Shown here: positions 8,304 to 16,993 of the stretch, piece after piece
How the letters are laid out: each line of letters starts with the position of its first letter
How positions within the stretch are numbered: the first letter of the stretch is position 1
DNA from: DATARH01 sp036268075
Lineage (GTDB): Bacteria; Pseudomonadota; Alphaproteobacteria; ATCC43930; CGMCC-115725
Direction of reading: 5' to 3'
DNA: 64,000 nt
NCBI GenBank assembly: GCA_036268075.1
Contig: DATAUV010000075.1
Coordinates: 37,109-101,108 of the forward strand
Translations under genes and position numbers: made by a program
Notes under the pieces: generated by a model
What the model saw: the letters and a program-made list of their open reading frames with translations, nothing else
Database searches by the model: none
What the model was told of the DNA's origin: nothing

Positions 8304-9561
8304 GCCCTCCGGTCGCCCAGTCCAGCAGCTCGACCGTATGCAGCACCGGCACCGCGCTGCCGGCGGCGAGCTGGGTGATGCAGCCGATATTGCCGGCGGC
8401 GATGAAATCCGGCGCGGTCCGGGCGATGTTGGCGAGCTTGCGGTCGCGCAGCCGGCCGGCGAGCTCGGGCTGCAGCAGATTGTAGGTGCCCGCAGACCCG
8501 CAGCACAAATGCCCCTCGGGGATGTCGACCGGCTCGAACCCGGCCGCGGCGAGCAGCTCCTTGGGCAGGCGATGGACCTTCTGCCCGTGCTGCAGCGAAC
8601 AGGCCGAGTGATACGCGACCCGCCCCGCGCCGCTTCCGGGCCGCAGTCCCAGCTCCGCGACCACCTCGCTGACATCGCGGGCCAGCGCCGAAACCCGCGC
8701 CGCCTTGTCGGCATAGGCGGGATCGTCGCGCAGCATGAACCCATAATCCTTGACCGTCGTGCCGCAGCCCGAGGCGTTGACGACGATCGCATCGAGCCCG
8801 CCCGTGCGCCGCAACCGCTCCCACGCGTCGATATTGGCGCGGGCAAAGGCGAGCGCCGCGTCCTCCTGGCCCAAATGATGCGTCAGCGACCCGCAACACC
8901 CGCTGCCCTCGGCGACCACGATTTCGCAGCCGTGGCGGGTCAAAAGCCGGATCGTCGCCTCGTTGATCTCGGGCTTAAGCACCTGCTGCGCACATCCGGA
9001 CAACAGCGCCACCCGCATCCGTGTCGGACCTTCGGCGGGAAAGATTTGCGGCCGGTCGGAGGCCGACGGGGACGGCACCGACCGCGGCGCCAGCGCCAGC
9101 ATCGGCCGCAGCCGCCGCGGCACGACCGGCGCCAGGAATTTCGCGAAGCCGGCGCCCAGCAACGCTAGCCGAAACAGCTTCGGCCGGCTCAGCACCACCC
9201 CGAGCAGCCGGCGCAGCACCCGGTCGATCCATGGGCGGTGATGATGCTCCTCGATATAGCGCCGCGCGTGGTCGATCAGATGCATGTAGTTGACGCCCGA
9301 CGGGCAGGTCGTCATGCAGCCGAGGCACGACAGGCACCGGTCGATGTGCTTGACCGTCTCGGGCCCCGGCGCGGCGCCCGTCTCCAGCATGTTCTTGACC
9401 AGATAGATGCGGCCGCGCGGGCTGTCGAGCTCGTCGCCGAGCAGCACATAGGTCGGGCAGGTCGCGGTGCAGAACCCGCAATGGACGCAGGCGCGGAGAA
9501 TCTTCTCGGTCTGCGCCGTGTCGGAATCGAGGAGCTGCTCGGGGGTGAATTCGGTCTGCAT
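8269..9561 (-). CDS. glcF: Glycolate oxidase iron-sulfur subunit GlcF
   Basis: The 430-residue protein has two 4Fe-4S motifs near the N-terminus, CVHCGFCTATCP and CLSCLGCMTTCP, and two cysteine-rich CCG domains (EGSGCCGSLTHH; HLCCGSAGTYN). This is GlcF, which passes electrons from the flavoprotein subunits of glycolate dehydrogenase, a membrane-associated complex that oxidises glycolate to glyoxylate. ATG at 9561 shares its A with the glcE stop. It is the last gene of the leftward operon and its end overlaps the convergent TVP38-like gene by 35 bp. Confidence 0.93.
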   Translation of the reverse strand: MQTEFTPEQLLDSDTAQTEKILRACVHCGFCTATCPTYVLLGDELDSPRGRIYLVKNMLETGAAPGPETVKHIDRCLSCLGCMTTCPSGVNYMHLIDHARRYIEEHHHRPWIDRVLRRLLGVVLSRPKLFRLALLGAGFAKFLAPVVPRRLRPMLALAPRSVPSPSASDRPQIFPAEGPTRMRVALLSGCAQQVLKPEINEATIRLLTRHGCEIVVAEGSGCCGSLTHHLGQEDAALAFARANIDAWERLRRTGGLDAIVVNASGCGTTVKDYGFMLRDDPAYADKAARVSALARDVSEVVAELGLRPGSGAGRVAYHSACSLQHGQKVHRLPKELLAAAGFEPVDIPEGHLCCGSAGTYNLLQPELAGRLRDRKLANIARTAPDFIAAGNIGCITQLAAGSAVPVLHTVELLDWATGGPMPPALAAAAR

Positions 9562-10745
9562 CAGACGTCGTCGACCATGCGGCCGGGGTTGAGGATGTGG
9601 CGCGGGTCGAACCCGTCCTTGACCCGCCGCGTCAGCGCAGCCAGCCCGGCCGACTGCGGCTCGAACACCGCGACCTCGCGGCGGAGGCCCAGGCCGCCGC
9701 GGATCAAGGTCGCGTGCCCGTCGCCGCCGACGGCGCCGCGGATGATCGCGGCCCCGCCGTCGCCAGCCTCGGGCACGGCGAGCCAGACGAGACCCCCGTC
9801 CCAGTCGAGAAACCACGCGGCGTCGATCCGGCGGGCGACCGCCTCGGCCAATTCGGCGCCACGGCTCGGCGCGACCGACACCCGCCACACCGCCCGCCCG
9901 TCGAGCCCCGACACCGGCCCCGCCGCGCCGATCGAGCGCCACAGCGCGACCGACTCGTCGTCGCCCAGCGTTTCGGCCGCGCCGGCATCGCCAAACTCGC
10001 GGATCAGGCTTTCCCGGCGATACGCCACCGACGGCGCCGGCCCCTCGACCCGCACCGCGACCGCGATCGGCAGCGCCAGGCCGGTCGGGATGTACGCGGC
10101 GCCCGACACCTCGTGCGGCGACCCCAGCACCGCCGCCATCAGCGCCGTCGCCAGCTCCGGCGGCACGTCGTGGAACAGTACCGTCGCCACCGACTCCGGC
10201 CGCGGCAATACCTTGACCGAAACCTCTTCGAGTGCCGTCAGCGTGCCGTAGGACCCCGCCATCAGCTTGCACAGATCGTAGCCGGTGACGTTTTTGACGA
10301 CCTTGCCGCCGGCCTTGAAGATTTCACCGCGCCCGCTGACCCCGCGAAACCCGAGGAAATGGTCGCGCGCCGCCCCCGCCTTGATCCGCCGCGGCCCGGC
10401 GAGGTTGCAGGCGATCGTCCCACCCAGCGTCGGCCGCGTCGCCTCGGCCCCGAGCAACGCGCGCCAATCCGGCGGCTCGAAAGCCAGCATCTGCCCGTTC
10501 GCGGCGAGCAGCGCCTCGATCTCGTCAAGCGGCGTCGCCGCTCCGGCGGTCAGCACCAGCTCGGCCGGCTCGTATTCGCGCACCCCGGCGAGAGCGGAGA
10601 GGTCGAGCGCATGCGGCACCTGCAACGGCCTGCCCAACCCGCACTTCGACCCGCCGGCGACGAGCTCCAAGGGTTCCTCCGTCGCCAGCGCGCTGGCGAC
10701 CGCGTCGCGGAGTTCGTCGAGTGTCGTGGGCGCAAACCGGGTCAC
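9561..10745 (-). CDS. glcE: Glycolate oxidase FAD-binding subunit GlcE
   Basis: The 394-residue protein carries a PCMH-type FAD domain (LELVAGGSKCGLGRP, then PTLGGTIACNLAGPRR, and GGKVVKNVTGYDLCKLMAG) and ends with the NPGRMV signature. It is the second flavoprotein subunit of glycolate oxidase. The start is GTG at 10745, embedded in GTGA with the stop of higA. A longer frame runs upstream across higA but lacks family similarity. This coupling ties glcE translation to the antitoxin gene rather than to glcD. Confidence 0.92.
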   Translation of the reverse strand: MTRFAPTTLDELRDAVASALATEEPLELVAGGSKCGLGRPLQVPHALDLSALAGVREYEPAELVLTAGAATPLDEIEALLAANGQMLAFEPPDWRALLGAEATRPTLGGTIACNLAGPRRIKAGAARDHFLGFRGVSGRGEIFKAGGKVVKNVTGYDLCKLMAGSYGTLTALEEVSVKVLPRPESVATVLFHDVPPELATALMAAVLGSPHEVSGAAYIPTGLALPIAVAVRVEGPAPSVAYRRESLIREFGDAGAAETLGDDESVALWRSIGAAGPVSGLDGRAVWRVSVAPSRGAELAEAVARRIDAAWFLDWDGGLVWLAVPEAGDGGAAIIRGAVGGDGHATLIRGGLGLRREVAVFEPQSAGLAALTRRVKDGFDPRHILNPGRMVDDV

Positions 10746-11053
10746 GCGGCAGGCTCGATCTCGATGAGCGTGTCGCGCAGCCGCTGCTCGGCGAGCCACA
10801 AATCGCGTTGCGTTTGCATCTGAAGATAAAGGTCGGCTGCTCCACCCGTCAGCCGGCCAAAGCGTAAGGCCATGTCGGCGGTCACGGCGCTGCTGCCATT
10901 CAGCACCGCGTAGAGGGATGGGCGCGACACCCTCATCCGACGCGCCGCCTCGGCGATCGGCAATTTTACATGATCGTCGAGAATCTCGCGCATCAGCTCC
11001 CCGGGGTGGCTGGGAGGGCGGGCGATCGGACGGGTGACAGACAGTTCGGACAT
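10742..11053 (-). CDS. higA: HigA-type antitoxin (XRE helix-turn-helix)
   Basis: The 103-residue protein begins with HPGELMREIL and has a helix-turn-helix around IAEAARRMRVSRPSLYAVLNG, the layout of HigA/VapI antitoxins that neutralise a RelE-fold toxin and repress their own promoter. It lies 11 bp downstream of higB, in the toxin-first order usual for HigBA. Its TGA overlaps the GTG start of glcE, so the module is embedded in the glycolate oxidase operon. Confidence 0.9.
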   Translation of the reverse strand: MSELSVTRPIARPPSHPGELMREILDDHVKLPIAEAARRMRVSRPSLYAVLNGSSAVTADMALRFGRLTGGAADLYLQMQTQRDLWLAEQRLRDTLIEIEPAA

Positions 11054-11064
11054 TGGCGTCGCCT

Positions 11065-11340
11065 CTAATGATATTGTTCAAGATCGACCCGCAACGCTTT
11101 CCCATCGTCCCATTCGAACGTGATGCACCAGGGCCCGTTGACGTGGACCGAGTAGCGTTGCGGCCGCCCCTGCAACGGATGGAAGTCAAAGCCTGGTTGT
11201 CGCAGGGCCTCAACTGTCCGTCCCGCGTCCAAGGCATCGAGACGGACGAGCGCCCGACGATGCAGATCCGGCCTGACCCGGCCGGTTTTTCCGGTCTCGA
11301 ACAACTCCTTGAGGCCGCGATGACGGAAGCTTTCGATCAC
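11065..11340 (-). CDS. higB: HigB-type toxin (RelE fold)
   Basis: The 91-residue protein, start GTG at 11340, contains FRHRGLKELFE, LDALDAGRTVEAL, FHPLQGRPQRYSVHVNGPW and a final ITFEWDDG strand, which together are characteristic of HigB ribosome-dependent mRNA interferases. It precedes higA. An inverted repeat, probably the operator, sits 7-50 bp upstream and reaches the glcD stop codon. Confidence 0.9.
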   Translation of the reverse strand: MIESFRHRGLKELFETGKTGRVRPDLHRRALVRLDALDAGRTVEALRQPGFDFHPLQGRPQRYSVHVNGPWCITFEWDDGKALRVDLEQYH

Positions 11341-11346
11341 GCGACA

Positions 11347-11390
11347 AGTGTAAGGTATCGCCTAACAGATGTTAAGTGACACCTTACACT
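11347..11390 (-). promoter_or_regulatory. Probable higBA operator/promoter, inverted repeat
   Basis: Perfect 10-bp arms AGTGTAAGGT (11347-11356) and ACCTTACACT (11381-11390) flank an inner imperfect palindrome CTAACAGATGTTAAG. The element lies just upstream of higB and its outer arm includes the last base of the glcD stop. A HigA-bound autoregulatory operator is the natural reading; the binding itself is inferred. Confidence 0.7.
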
Positions 11391-12880
11391 CAAAACCGCG
11401 GCAGATCCGGGTGTGGCACCTGGCCGTGATGCACGTGGAGGCGGCCGAGCTCGGCGCAGCGGTGCAGCGTCGGGAAAACCTTGCCGGGGTTGAGAAGCCC
11501 TTCGGGGTCGAACGCGCATTTGAGGCGCTGCTGCTGGGCGAGGTCCACCTCGTCGAACATCGCCGGCATCAGGTCGCGCTTTTCGACGCCGACCCCGTGC
11601 TCGCCGGTCAAAACCCCGCCGACCGCGACGCAGAGCCGTAAGATGTCGGAGCCGAACGCCTCGGCCCGCTCGACCTCCCCGGGCTTGTTGGCGTCGTAGA
11701 GGATCAGCGGATGCAGATTGCCGTCGCCGGCATGGAAGACGTTGGCGACCGCGAGCCCATGCTCCTTCGATAGCTCGCCGATTCGCACCAGCACCTCGGC
11801 GAGGCGGCCGCGCGGGATCGTGCCGTCCATGCAGTAATAATCGGGCGAGATGCGGCCGACCGCCGGAAACGCTGCCTTGCGCCCGGCCCAGAAGGCGAGC
11901 CGCTCCCCCTCGTTCTCGCTGACGCGGATCGAGGCGGCGCGGTTGTCGCGGGCGAGCCGGTCGACCGCCGAGATCAGGTAATCGACCTCCGCTTGCGGGC
12001 CGTCCAACTCGACGATCAAGAGCGCCTCGACATCGAGCGGATAGCCGGCGTTGACAAAGGCCTCGGCGGCATGGATCGCCGGCCGGTCCATCATCTCCAT
12101 CCCACCCGGAATGATCCCGGCTGCGATGATCGCGGCGACGCAATTGCCGGCATCCTCGGTCGTGGGAAACCCGACAAGCAGCGCCCGCGCCGTGCTCGGC
12201 TTTTTCAGGATGCGCAGCGTCACCTCGGTGACGACTCCCAAAAGGCCCTCTGAGCCCGTCACAACACCCATCAGGTCGTATCCGGCCGCGTCGAGATGCT
12301 TGCCGCCGAGGCGGATCACCTCGCCGTCGATCAGCACCATCTCGATCCCGAGTACATTGTTGGTGGTGAGGCCGTATTTGAGGCAATGCACGCCGCCCGA
12401 GTTCTCGGCGATGTTGCCGCCGATCGTGCAGGCGATCTGGCTCGACGGGTCGGGCGCGTAATAAAACCCGGCTGCCTCGACCGTCTGGCTGACGCCGAGA
12501 TTGGTGACCCCAGGCTGCACGGTGACGCAGCGATTGGCGTAGTCGATATCGAGCACGCGGTTGAACTTGCCCATGCCGAGGAGGACACCGTCGGCGAGCG
12601 GCAAGGCCCCGCCCGACAGCGACGTGCCGGCGCCGCGCGGCACCACCTTGATCCCTTCGTCCTTGCAATACCGCAGCACGGCCGCCACCTGCGCCACCGT
12701 CTCGGGCAGCACGACGACGAGCGGCGGCTGGCGATAGGCCGTCAGCCCGTCGCTTTCATAGGCGCGCCGCTCGGGCGCAGAGACGATGACGCTGCCATCA
12801 CCCGGCACGACCCGGCGCAACGCCGCGGCGATCTCCTCGCGGCGAGCGATGACCGCCACATCGGGAAGGGGCATATCCAT
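11390..12880 (-). CDS. glcD: Glycolate oxidase subunit GlcD (FAD-linked)
   Basis: The 496-residue protein has the FAD-binding block VVPRGAGTSLSGGALP, PDPSSQIACTIGGNIAENSGG, and the C-terminal VFHAGDGNLHPLI and LTGEHGVGVEK motifs of GlcD. It is the catalytic flavoprotein that oxidises glycolate (and often D-lactate) to glyoxylate. Length matches the family (about 499). It is the first gene of the operon; glcE and glcF follow after a HigBA module. ATG at 12880 is used; an ATG two codons later is equally possible. Confidence 0.93.
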   Translation of the reverse strand: MDMPLPDVAVIARREEIAAALRRVVPGDGSVIVSAPERRAYESDGLTAYRQPPLVVVLPETVAQVAAVLRYCKDEGIKVVPRGAGTSLSGGALPLADGVLLGMGKFNRVLDIDYANRCVTVQPGVTNLGVSQTVEAAGFYYAPDPSSQIACTIGGNIAENSGGVHCLKYGLTTNNVLGIEMVLIDGEVIRLGGKHLDAAGYDLMGVVTGSEGLLGVVTEVTLRILKKPSTARALLVGFPTTEDAGNCVAAIIAAGIIPGGMEMMDRPAIHAAEAFVNAGYPLDVEALLIVELDGPQAEVDYLISAVDRLARDNRAASIRVSENEGERLAFWAGRKAAFPAVGRISPDYYCMDGTIPRGRLAEVLVRIGELSKEHGLAVANVFHAGDGNLHPLILYDANKPGEVERAEAFGSDILRLCVAVGGVLTGEHGVGVEKRDLMPAMFDEVDLAQQQRLKCAFDPEGLLNPGKVFPTLHRCAELGRLHVHHGQVPHPDLPRF

Positions 12881-12966
12881 GGGCGGATTCTGGCACCGCC
12901 GGCGCGGAGAGGCAATCTCGCGCCGACCGAGCCCTATATATCGAGACTAAAAGGCGCCTATCGAGA

Positions 12967-12991
12967 CGAAAAAGGCGGCCGCAGCCGCCTT
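12967..12991 (-). terminator. Intrinsic terminator after rpmJ
   Basis: On the minus strand AAGGCGGC, loop TGCG, GCCGCCTT is followed by a short T run. It lies 17 bp past the rpmJ stop. Confidence 0.8.
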
Positions 12992-13007
12992 GCGGTGACC
13001 CGGAGGG

Positions 13008-13133
13008 TCAGCCCTGACGCGCCTTGTAGCGCGGGTTGGCCTTGTTGATCACATAGACCCGCCCCTTGCGCCGCACGATCCGACAGTTGCTGTCGCGCTT
13101 TTTCAGGCTCTTCAGGGAATTGACGATCTTCAT
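13008..13133 (-). CDS. rpmJ: 50S ribosomal protein L36
   Basis: This 41-codon gene encodes a very basic protein beginning MKIVNSLKSLKKRDSNC and ending NKANPRYKARQG. It matches the 41-residue L36 form typical of alphaproteobacteria, with only one cysteine, so it lacks the four zinc ligands of the other L36 type. It is a small protein of the large ribosomal subunit. It stands alone with its own intrinsic terminator. Confidence 0.95.
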   Translation of the reverse strand: MKIVNSLKSLKKRDSNCRIVRRKGRVYVINKANPRYKARQG

Positions 13134-13221
13134 CACACGGATCCTTCGAGGCGCGCGGAAGATAGGCAGCGGCGAACGCGAAGTCAATCCAACCGTAGAC
13201 GGTCGAACACCCTCATAATAA

Positions 13222-13238
13222 ACTAGCTGTCAGCTAGT
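13222..13238. promoter_or_regulatory. Operator-like palindrome upstream of vapBC
   Basis: ACTAGCTG T CAGCTAGT is a perfect 8-bp-arm palindrome ending 16 bp before the antitoxin ATG, next to an AT-rich stretch (CATAATAAA, 13214-13222). It is a likely site for antitoxin autorepression. Confidence 0.65.
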
Positions 13239-13254
13239 CTGTTTGGTGGATCAG

Positions 13255-13506
13255 ATGCGAGAAGTCGGTGCCTTCGAGGCGAAGAATACTCTTAGCGCGT
13301 TGCTCGATCTCGTCGAGGGCGGCGAAGAGGTGACGATCACGCGGCACGGGAAGGTGGTGGCTCGTCTTGTACCGCCTGCCGGCAGCGTCAATCGGGACCA
13401 GGCGCGCGCGGCGATGCAGCGATTGCGGGCACGCGCAAAAAAGGAAAACCACGGGCCATTCGATTGGAACGAGTGGAAAGCTTATCGCGACGAGGGCAGG
13501 CGGTGA
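13255..13506 (+). CDS. vapB: VapB/Phd-type antitoxin
   Basis: The 83-residue protein starts MREVGAFEAKNTLSALLDLV and has EEVTITRHGKVVARLVP, the Phd/YefM N-terminal DNA-binding domain that normally represses its own operon and neutralises a PIN toxin through its C-terminus. ATG 13255 matches family starts; TTG 13243 and GTG 13246 are in frame but less likely. The stop overlaps the toxin start (GTGA). A perfect palindrome lies just upstream. Confidence 0.88.
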   Translation: MREVGAFEAKNTLSALLDLVEGGEEVTITRHGKVVARLVPPAGSVNRDQARAAMQRLRARAKKENHGPFDWNEWKAYRDEGRR

Positions 13507-13916
13507 GCCTTGTACTCGATAGCTCTGCGGCGCTGGCCTGGATTTATCCCGATGAGACGACAGAGGCTATCCGCCGGGTATTCGACGCAGTCGCCGACGA
13601 AGGTTGTGTTGTGCCCGCACCGTGGCGGCTGGAGGTAGCGAACGGGTTGACGTTCGGGCTTCGGCGCGGGCGCATCACCGCAGCCTTTCGCACCGATGCG
13701 CTCAACGTCCTGGACATGCTGCCGATCAGTATCGATCCCGAAACGGGAGCCCACGCCTGGTCGACTACCCTGCAGGTCGCCGACCGGTTCGGGCTGACCC
13801 TTTATGAGGCGTCCTACGTCGAGCTGGCGCAGCGCCACTCTCTAGAGTTGGCGACGCTTGACATCAAAATGCGTGATGCCGCGCACGCCCTTGGGCTCGA
13901 CGTGATCGGCGGATAG
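13503..13916 (+). CDS. vapC: VapC-type PIN-domain toxin ribonuclease
   Basis: The 137-residue PIN domain starts (GTG) SLVLDSSAALAWI with the first conserved Asp, followed by PAPWRLEVANGL with the conserved acidic residue and YEASYVELAQ with ATLD near the end. These acidic residues normally bind Mg/Mn for tRNA or rRNA cleavage. It overlaps vapB, as usual for the module. It ends 2 bp from the stop of the convergent aminotransferase gene. Confidence 0.9.
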   Translation: MSLVLDSSAALAWIYPDETTEAIRRVFDAVADEGCVVPAPWRLEVANGLTFGLRRGRITAAFRTDALNVLDMLPISIDPETGAHAWSTTLQVADRFGLTLYEASYVELAQRHSLELATLDIKMRDAAHALGLDVIGG

Positions 13917-13918
13917 GC

Positions 13919-15151
13919 CTACTTCGCCGCGACGGCCACCTGGCGCTCGGCCCGCCGCAGCTCGGCGGAGTCGTTGCGGCCTTGGAGGAAGGCTTTGATG
14001 TTGCGGGTGGCTTGGCGCAGGCGCTGACGGTTTTCGACGAGCGCGATGCGGACATAGCCTTCGCCGTATTCGCCGAAGCCGACACCGGGTGACACCGCGA
14101 CGTTGGCGCGTTCGAGCAGGAGTTTGGAGAAGGCGAGGGTGCCGAGGGCCTTGTATTCCTCGGGGATCGGCGCCCAGGCGAACATCGAGGCGGCGGGCGA
14201 GGGGATTTCCCAGCCCGCCTGCTTGAGCCCGTCGACGAGCACGTCGCGGCGCAGGCGATAGCGCTCGCGGATTTCGGCGATGCAGTCCTGCGGGCCGTTC
14301 AGCGCCGCCGTCGCCGCCACCTGAATCGGGGTGAAGGCGCCGTAGTCGAGATACGATTTCACCCGGGTCAGCGCCGCGATCAGCCGCTCGTTGCCGACCG
14401 CGAACCCGATCCGCCAGCCCGCCATCGAATAGGTCTTCGACAGCGAGGTAAACTCGACCGCGATGTCGCGCGCGCCCGGGACCTCAAAGATCGACGGCGG
14501 CGGCTTGTCGTCGAAATAGATCTCGGCATAGGCCAAGTCCGAGAGGACGATGATGTTGTGATGGCGGCAGAAATCGACGATCTCGCCGTAGAACTCGAGG
14601 TCGACCGTCATCGCGGTCGGATTGGCCGGGAAGTTCAGCACGATCGCCAGCGGCGCCGGGATGGAGTGCTTGACCGCCTTTTTCAGCTCGTCGAGGAAAT
14701 CGATCCCCGGCCCGATCGGCACGTTGCGCACCGAGGCGCCGGCCATGATGAAACCGAAGGAATGGATCGGGTAGCTCGGGTTCGGCACCAGGATCACGTC
14801 GCCCGGCGCGGTGATCGCCTGGGCGAGGTTGGCGAACCCTTCTTTCGAGCCAAGCGTGACGACGATCTCGCGCTCGGGGTCCATCTCGACATTGAAGCGG
14901 CGCGCGTAATAGGCAGCATAGGCGCGGCGCAGCCCGGGAATCCCCTTCGACGCCGAATAGCCGTGCGCCTTCGGGTTTTGCACCGCCTCGATCATCTTGG
15001 CGACGATATGCGGCGGGGTCGGCCCGTCGGGGTTGCCCATGCCCAGATCGATCACATCGCGCCCGGCGGCCCGCGCCGTAGCCTTCAGCGCGTTCACTTC
15101 CGCAAACACGTAGGGGGGCAGGCGCTTGATGCGATAGAATTCCTCGGGCAT
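13919..15151 (-). CDS. PLP-dependent class I/II aminotransferase (AlaC/DapL-like)
   Basis: The 410-residue protein has the N-terminal substrate region DLGMGNPDGPTPP, NFPANPTA, and the PLP lysine motif SLSKTYSMAGWRIGF, typical of the AlaC/LL-diaminopimelate aminotransferase-like group. It probably transfers amino groups between alanine or glutamate and 2-oxo acids in the cytoplasm. Exact substrates cannot be separated from sequence alone. It is divergent from the HAD gene, with about 100 bp between them. Confidence 0.88.
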   Translation of the reverse strand: MPEEFYRIKRLPPYVFAEVNALKATARAAGRDVIDLGMGNPDGPTPPHIVAKMIEAVQNPKAHGYSASKGIPGLRRAYAAYYARRFNVEMDPEREIVVTLGSKEGFANLAQAITAPGDVILVPNPSYPIHSFGFIMAGASVRNVPIGPGIDFLDELKKAVKHSIPAPLAIVLNFPANPTAMTVDLEFYGEIVDFCRHHNIIVLSDLAYAEIYFDDKPPPSIFEVPGARDIAVEFTSLSKTYSMAGWRIGFAVGNERLIAALTRVKSYLDYGAFTPIQVAATAALNGPQDCIAEIRERYRLRRDVLVDGLKQAGWEIPSPAASMFAWAPIPEEYKALGTLAFSKLLLERANVAVSPGVGFGEYGEGYVRIALVENRQRLRQATRNIKAFLQGRNDSAELRRAERQVAVAAK

Positions 15152-15254
15152 GGCGGCACGCGGCTTCGAATAGATGGCGAAGCCGCCAGTTTACGGGTTG
15201 CCGTTCGCATTTGCGAGAAAAGATGCCGCGCCAGGGGCAAACAAGGAGCAACGC

Positions 15255-15968
15255 ATGGCTGAGATCAAGGCGCTGGTGCATGACGTGTTCGGCACGGTGG
15301 TCGATTGGCGCGCGGCGGTGACCGCGGATGGCGAGGCGCTCGGCAAGCGGCGCGGGATCACCGGAGTCGATTGGCAGCAGGTGGCCGACGAGTGGCGGGG
15401 GCTTTATGCGCCGTCGATGAACAAGGTGCGCACCGGCGAACTGCCGTGGACCAATCTCGACGCGCTGCACCGCTTGGCGCTCGATCTCCTGATCGAGAAA
15501 TTCGCCATCAAGGGGCTGACCGAGGAGGACAAGACCTGGTTCAACCTGAGCTGGCACCGGCTGAAGCCGTGGCCGGATTCGGTGCCGGGCCTGACGCGGA
15601 TCAAAAAGAACTTCATCATCGCGACGCTGTCGAACGGCACGGTGCGGCTGTTGACCGACATGGCCAAGCATTGCGGCCTGCCGTGGGACACCGTGCTCGG
15701 CTCCGACCTCGTCCAGCACTACAAGCCCGATGCCGAGATGTACCAATCGGCGATCCAATTTCTCGGCAGCGGCGATCCCGGCGCGGTGATGATGGTCGCC
15801 GCGCACAACAACGACCTCGTCGCCGCGTCAAAGCATGGGATGAAGACGGCCTACGTCAACCGCCCCTACGAGCACGGCACGAAGCAAAGCCGCGACTTCA
15901 AGGCCGACCACGACTTCACCTACGTCGCCGACAGCTTCGGGGATCTGGCGACGCAGCTTGGGTGTTAG
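15255..15968 (+). CDS. HAD superfamily hydrolase (haloacid dehalogenase type II-like)
   Basis: The 237-residue protein starts with the HAD nucleophile motif HDVFGTVVDW (first Asp about residue 10), then IIATLSNGT (motif II), KPDAEMYQ (motif III lysine) and VAAHNNDLVAA (motif IV). This is the order and spacing of type II haloacid dehalogenases. Motif IV has N-N where many members have D, which may alter chemistry. ATG at 15255 follows AAGGAG (15243-15248). Confidence 0.85.
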   Translation: MAEIKALVHDVFGTVVDWRAAVTADGEALGKRRGITGVDWQQVADEWRGLYAPSMNKVRTGELPWTNLDALHRLALDLLIEKFAIKGLTEEDKTWFNLSWHRLKPWPDSVPGLTRIKKNFIIATLSNGTVRLLTDMAKHCGLPWDTVLGSDLVQHYKPDAEMYQSAIQFLGSGDPGAVMMVAAHNNDLVAASKHGMKTAYVNRPYEHGTKQSRDFKADHDFTYVADSFGDLATQLGC

Positions 15969-15988
15969 AAGCGTGGTTGGGCTGCTGG

Positions 15989-16018
15989 AAACGCGGGCGC
16001 ATCGCCCGCGCTCCTTTG
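15989..16018. repeat. Family A palindromic repeat, half copy
   Basis: ACGCGGGCGCATCGCCCGCG followed by CTCCTTT matches one end of the family A elements at 3291, 20577 and 28937. It fills the gap between the HAD gene and the convergent exported-protein gene. Confidence 0.65.
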
Positions 16019-16019
16019 A

Positions 16020-16558
<539 letters not shown>

Positions 16559-16562
<4 letters not shown>

Positions 16563-16927
16563 CTCTGAGGCTCCTTTCGGTTTCCCGGATCGACATAGAT
16601 GGTGCAGCCGCCGTCGCCGCTGGCGACCATGGCGCTCGTGCCGCCGCCGCCGGTGGACCCGGTCGTGGCGACGCTGCTGCCGGTGCCGTTGCCGGAATGG
16701 ACCGTGACCGATCCGCCGCCGACACCGCTCGACCCGCTGACGCGGCCGCCGCCGGCGGTCACGCTCGACGTGATGGAGCCGGAATTGTCGGCCGAGCGGT
16801 CGTGCCGCTCGATGATTTGGCAGCCATTGGGATTGTCCGGGGTCTTGGCGGCGGCAAAGGCCGGAGCTTGCGCGGCGATCAGGCCGACGAGGCCAAAGGC
16901 GGCGAGAGAAACATAACTGTCGCGCAT
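16559..16927 (-). CDS. Exported Gly/Ser-rich protein B, unknown function
   Basis: The 122-residue protein has a signal peptide ending APAFAAA, then NPNGCQIIERHDRS, about 60 residues of Gly/Ser/Val/Thr-rich sequence (AGGGRVSGSSGVGGGSV), and GDGGCTIYVDPGN. The two mature cysteines bracketing the low-complexity part could form a disulfide. The ATG has AGGAGG in front. It follows a strong terminator that separates it from protein C and is translationally coupled to protein A. Confidence 0.7.
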
Positions 16928-16940
16928 GGCGACTCCTCCT

Positions 16941-16981
16941 AAAAGAAAACGCGCGGCTCCGGCCGGAACCGGAGCCGCGCG
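16941..16981 (-). terminator. Strong intrinsic terminator after exported protein C gene
   Basis: On the minus strand two perfect 13-bp arms (CGCGCGGCTCCGG and CCGGAGCCGCGCG) with a 6-base loop are followed by TTTTCTTTT. It separates protein C from the B-A pair. Confidence 0.9.
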
Positions 16982-16993
16982 CGAACCTACGGA

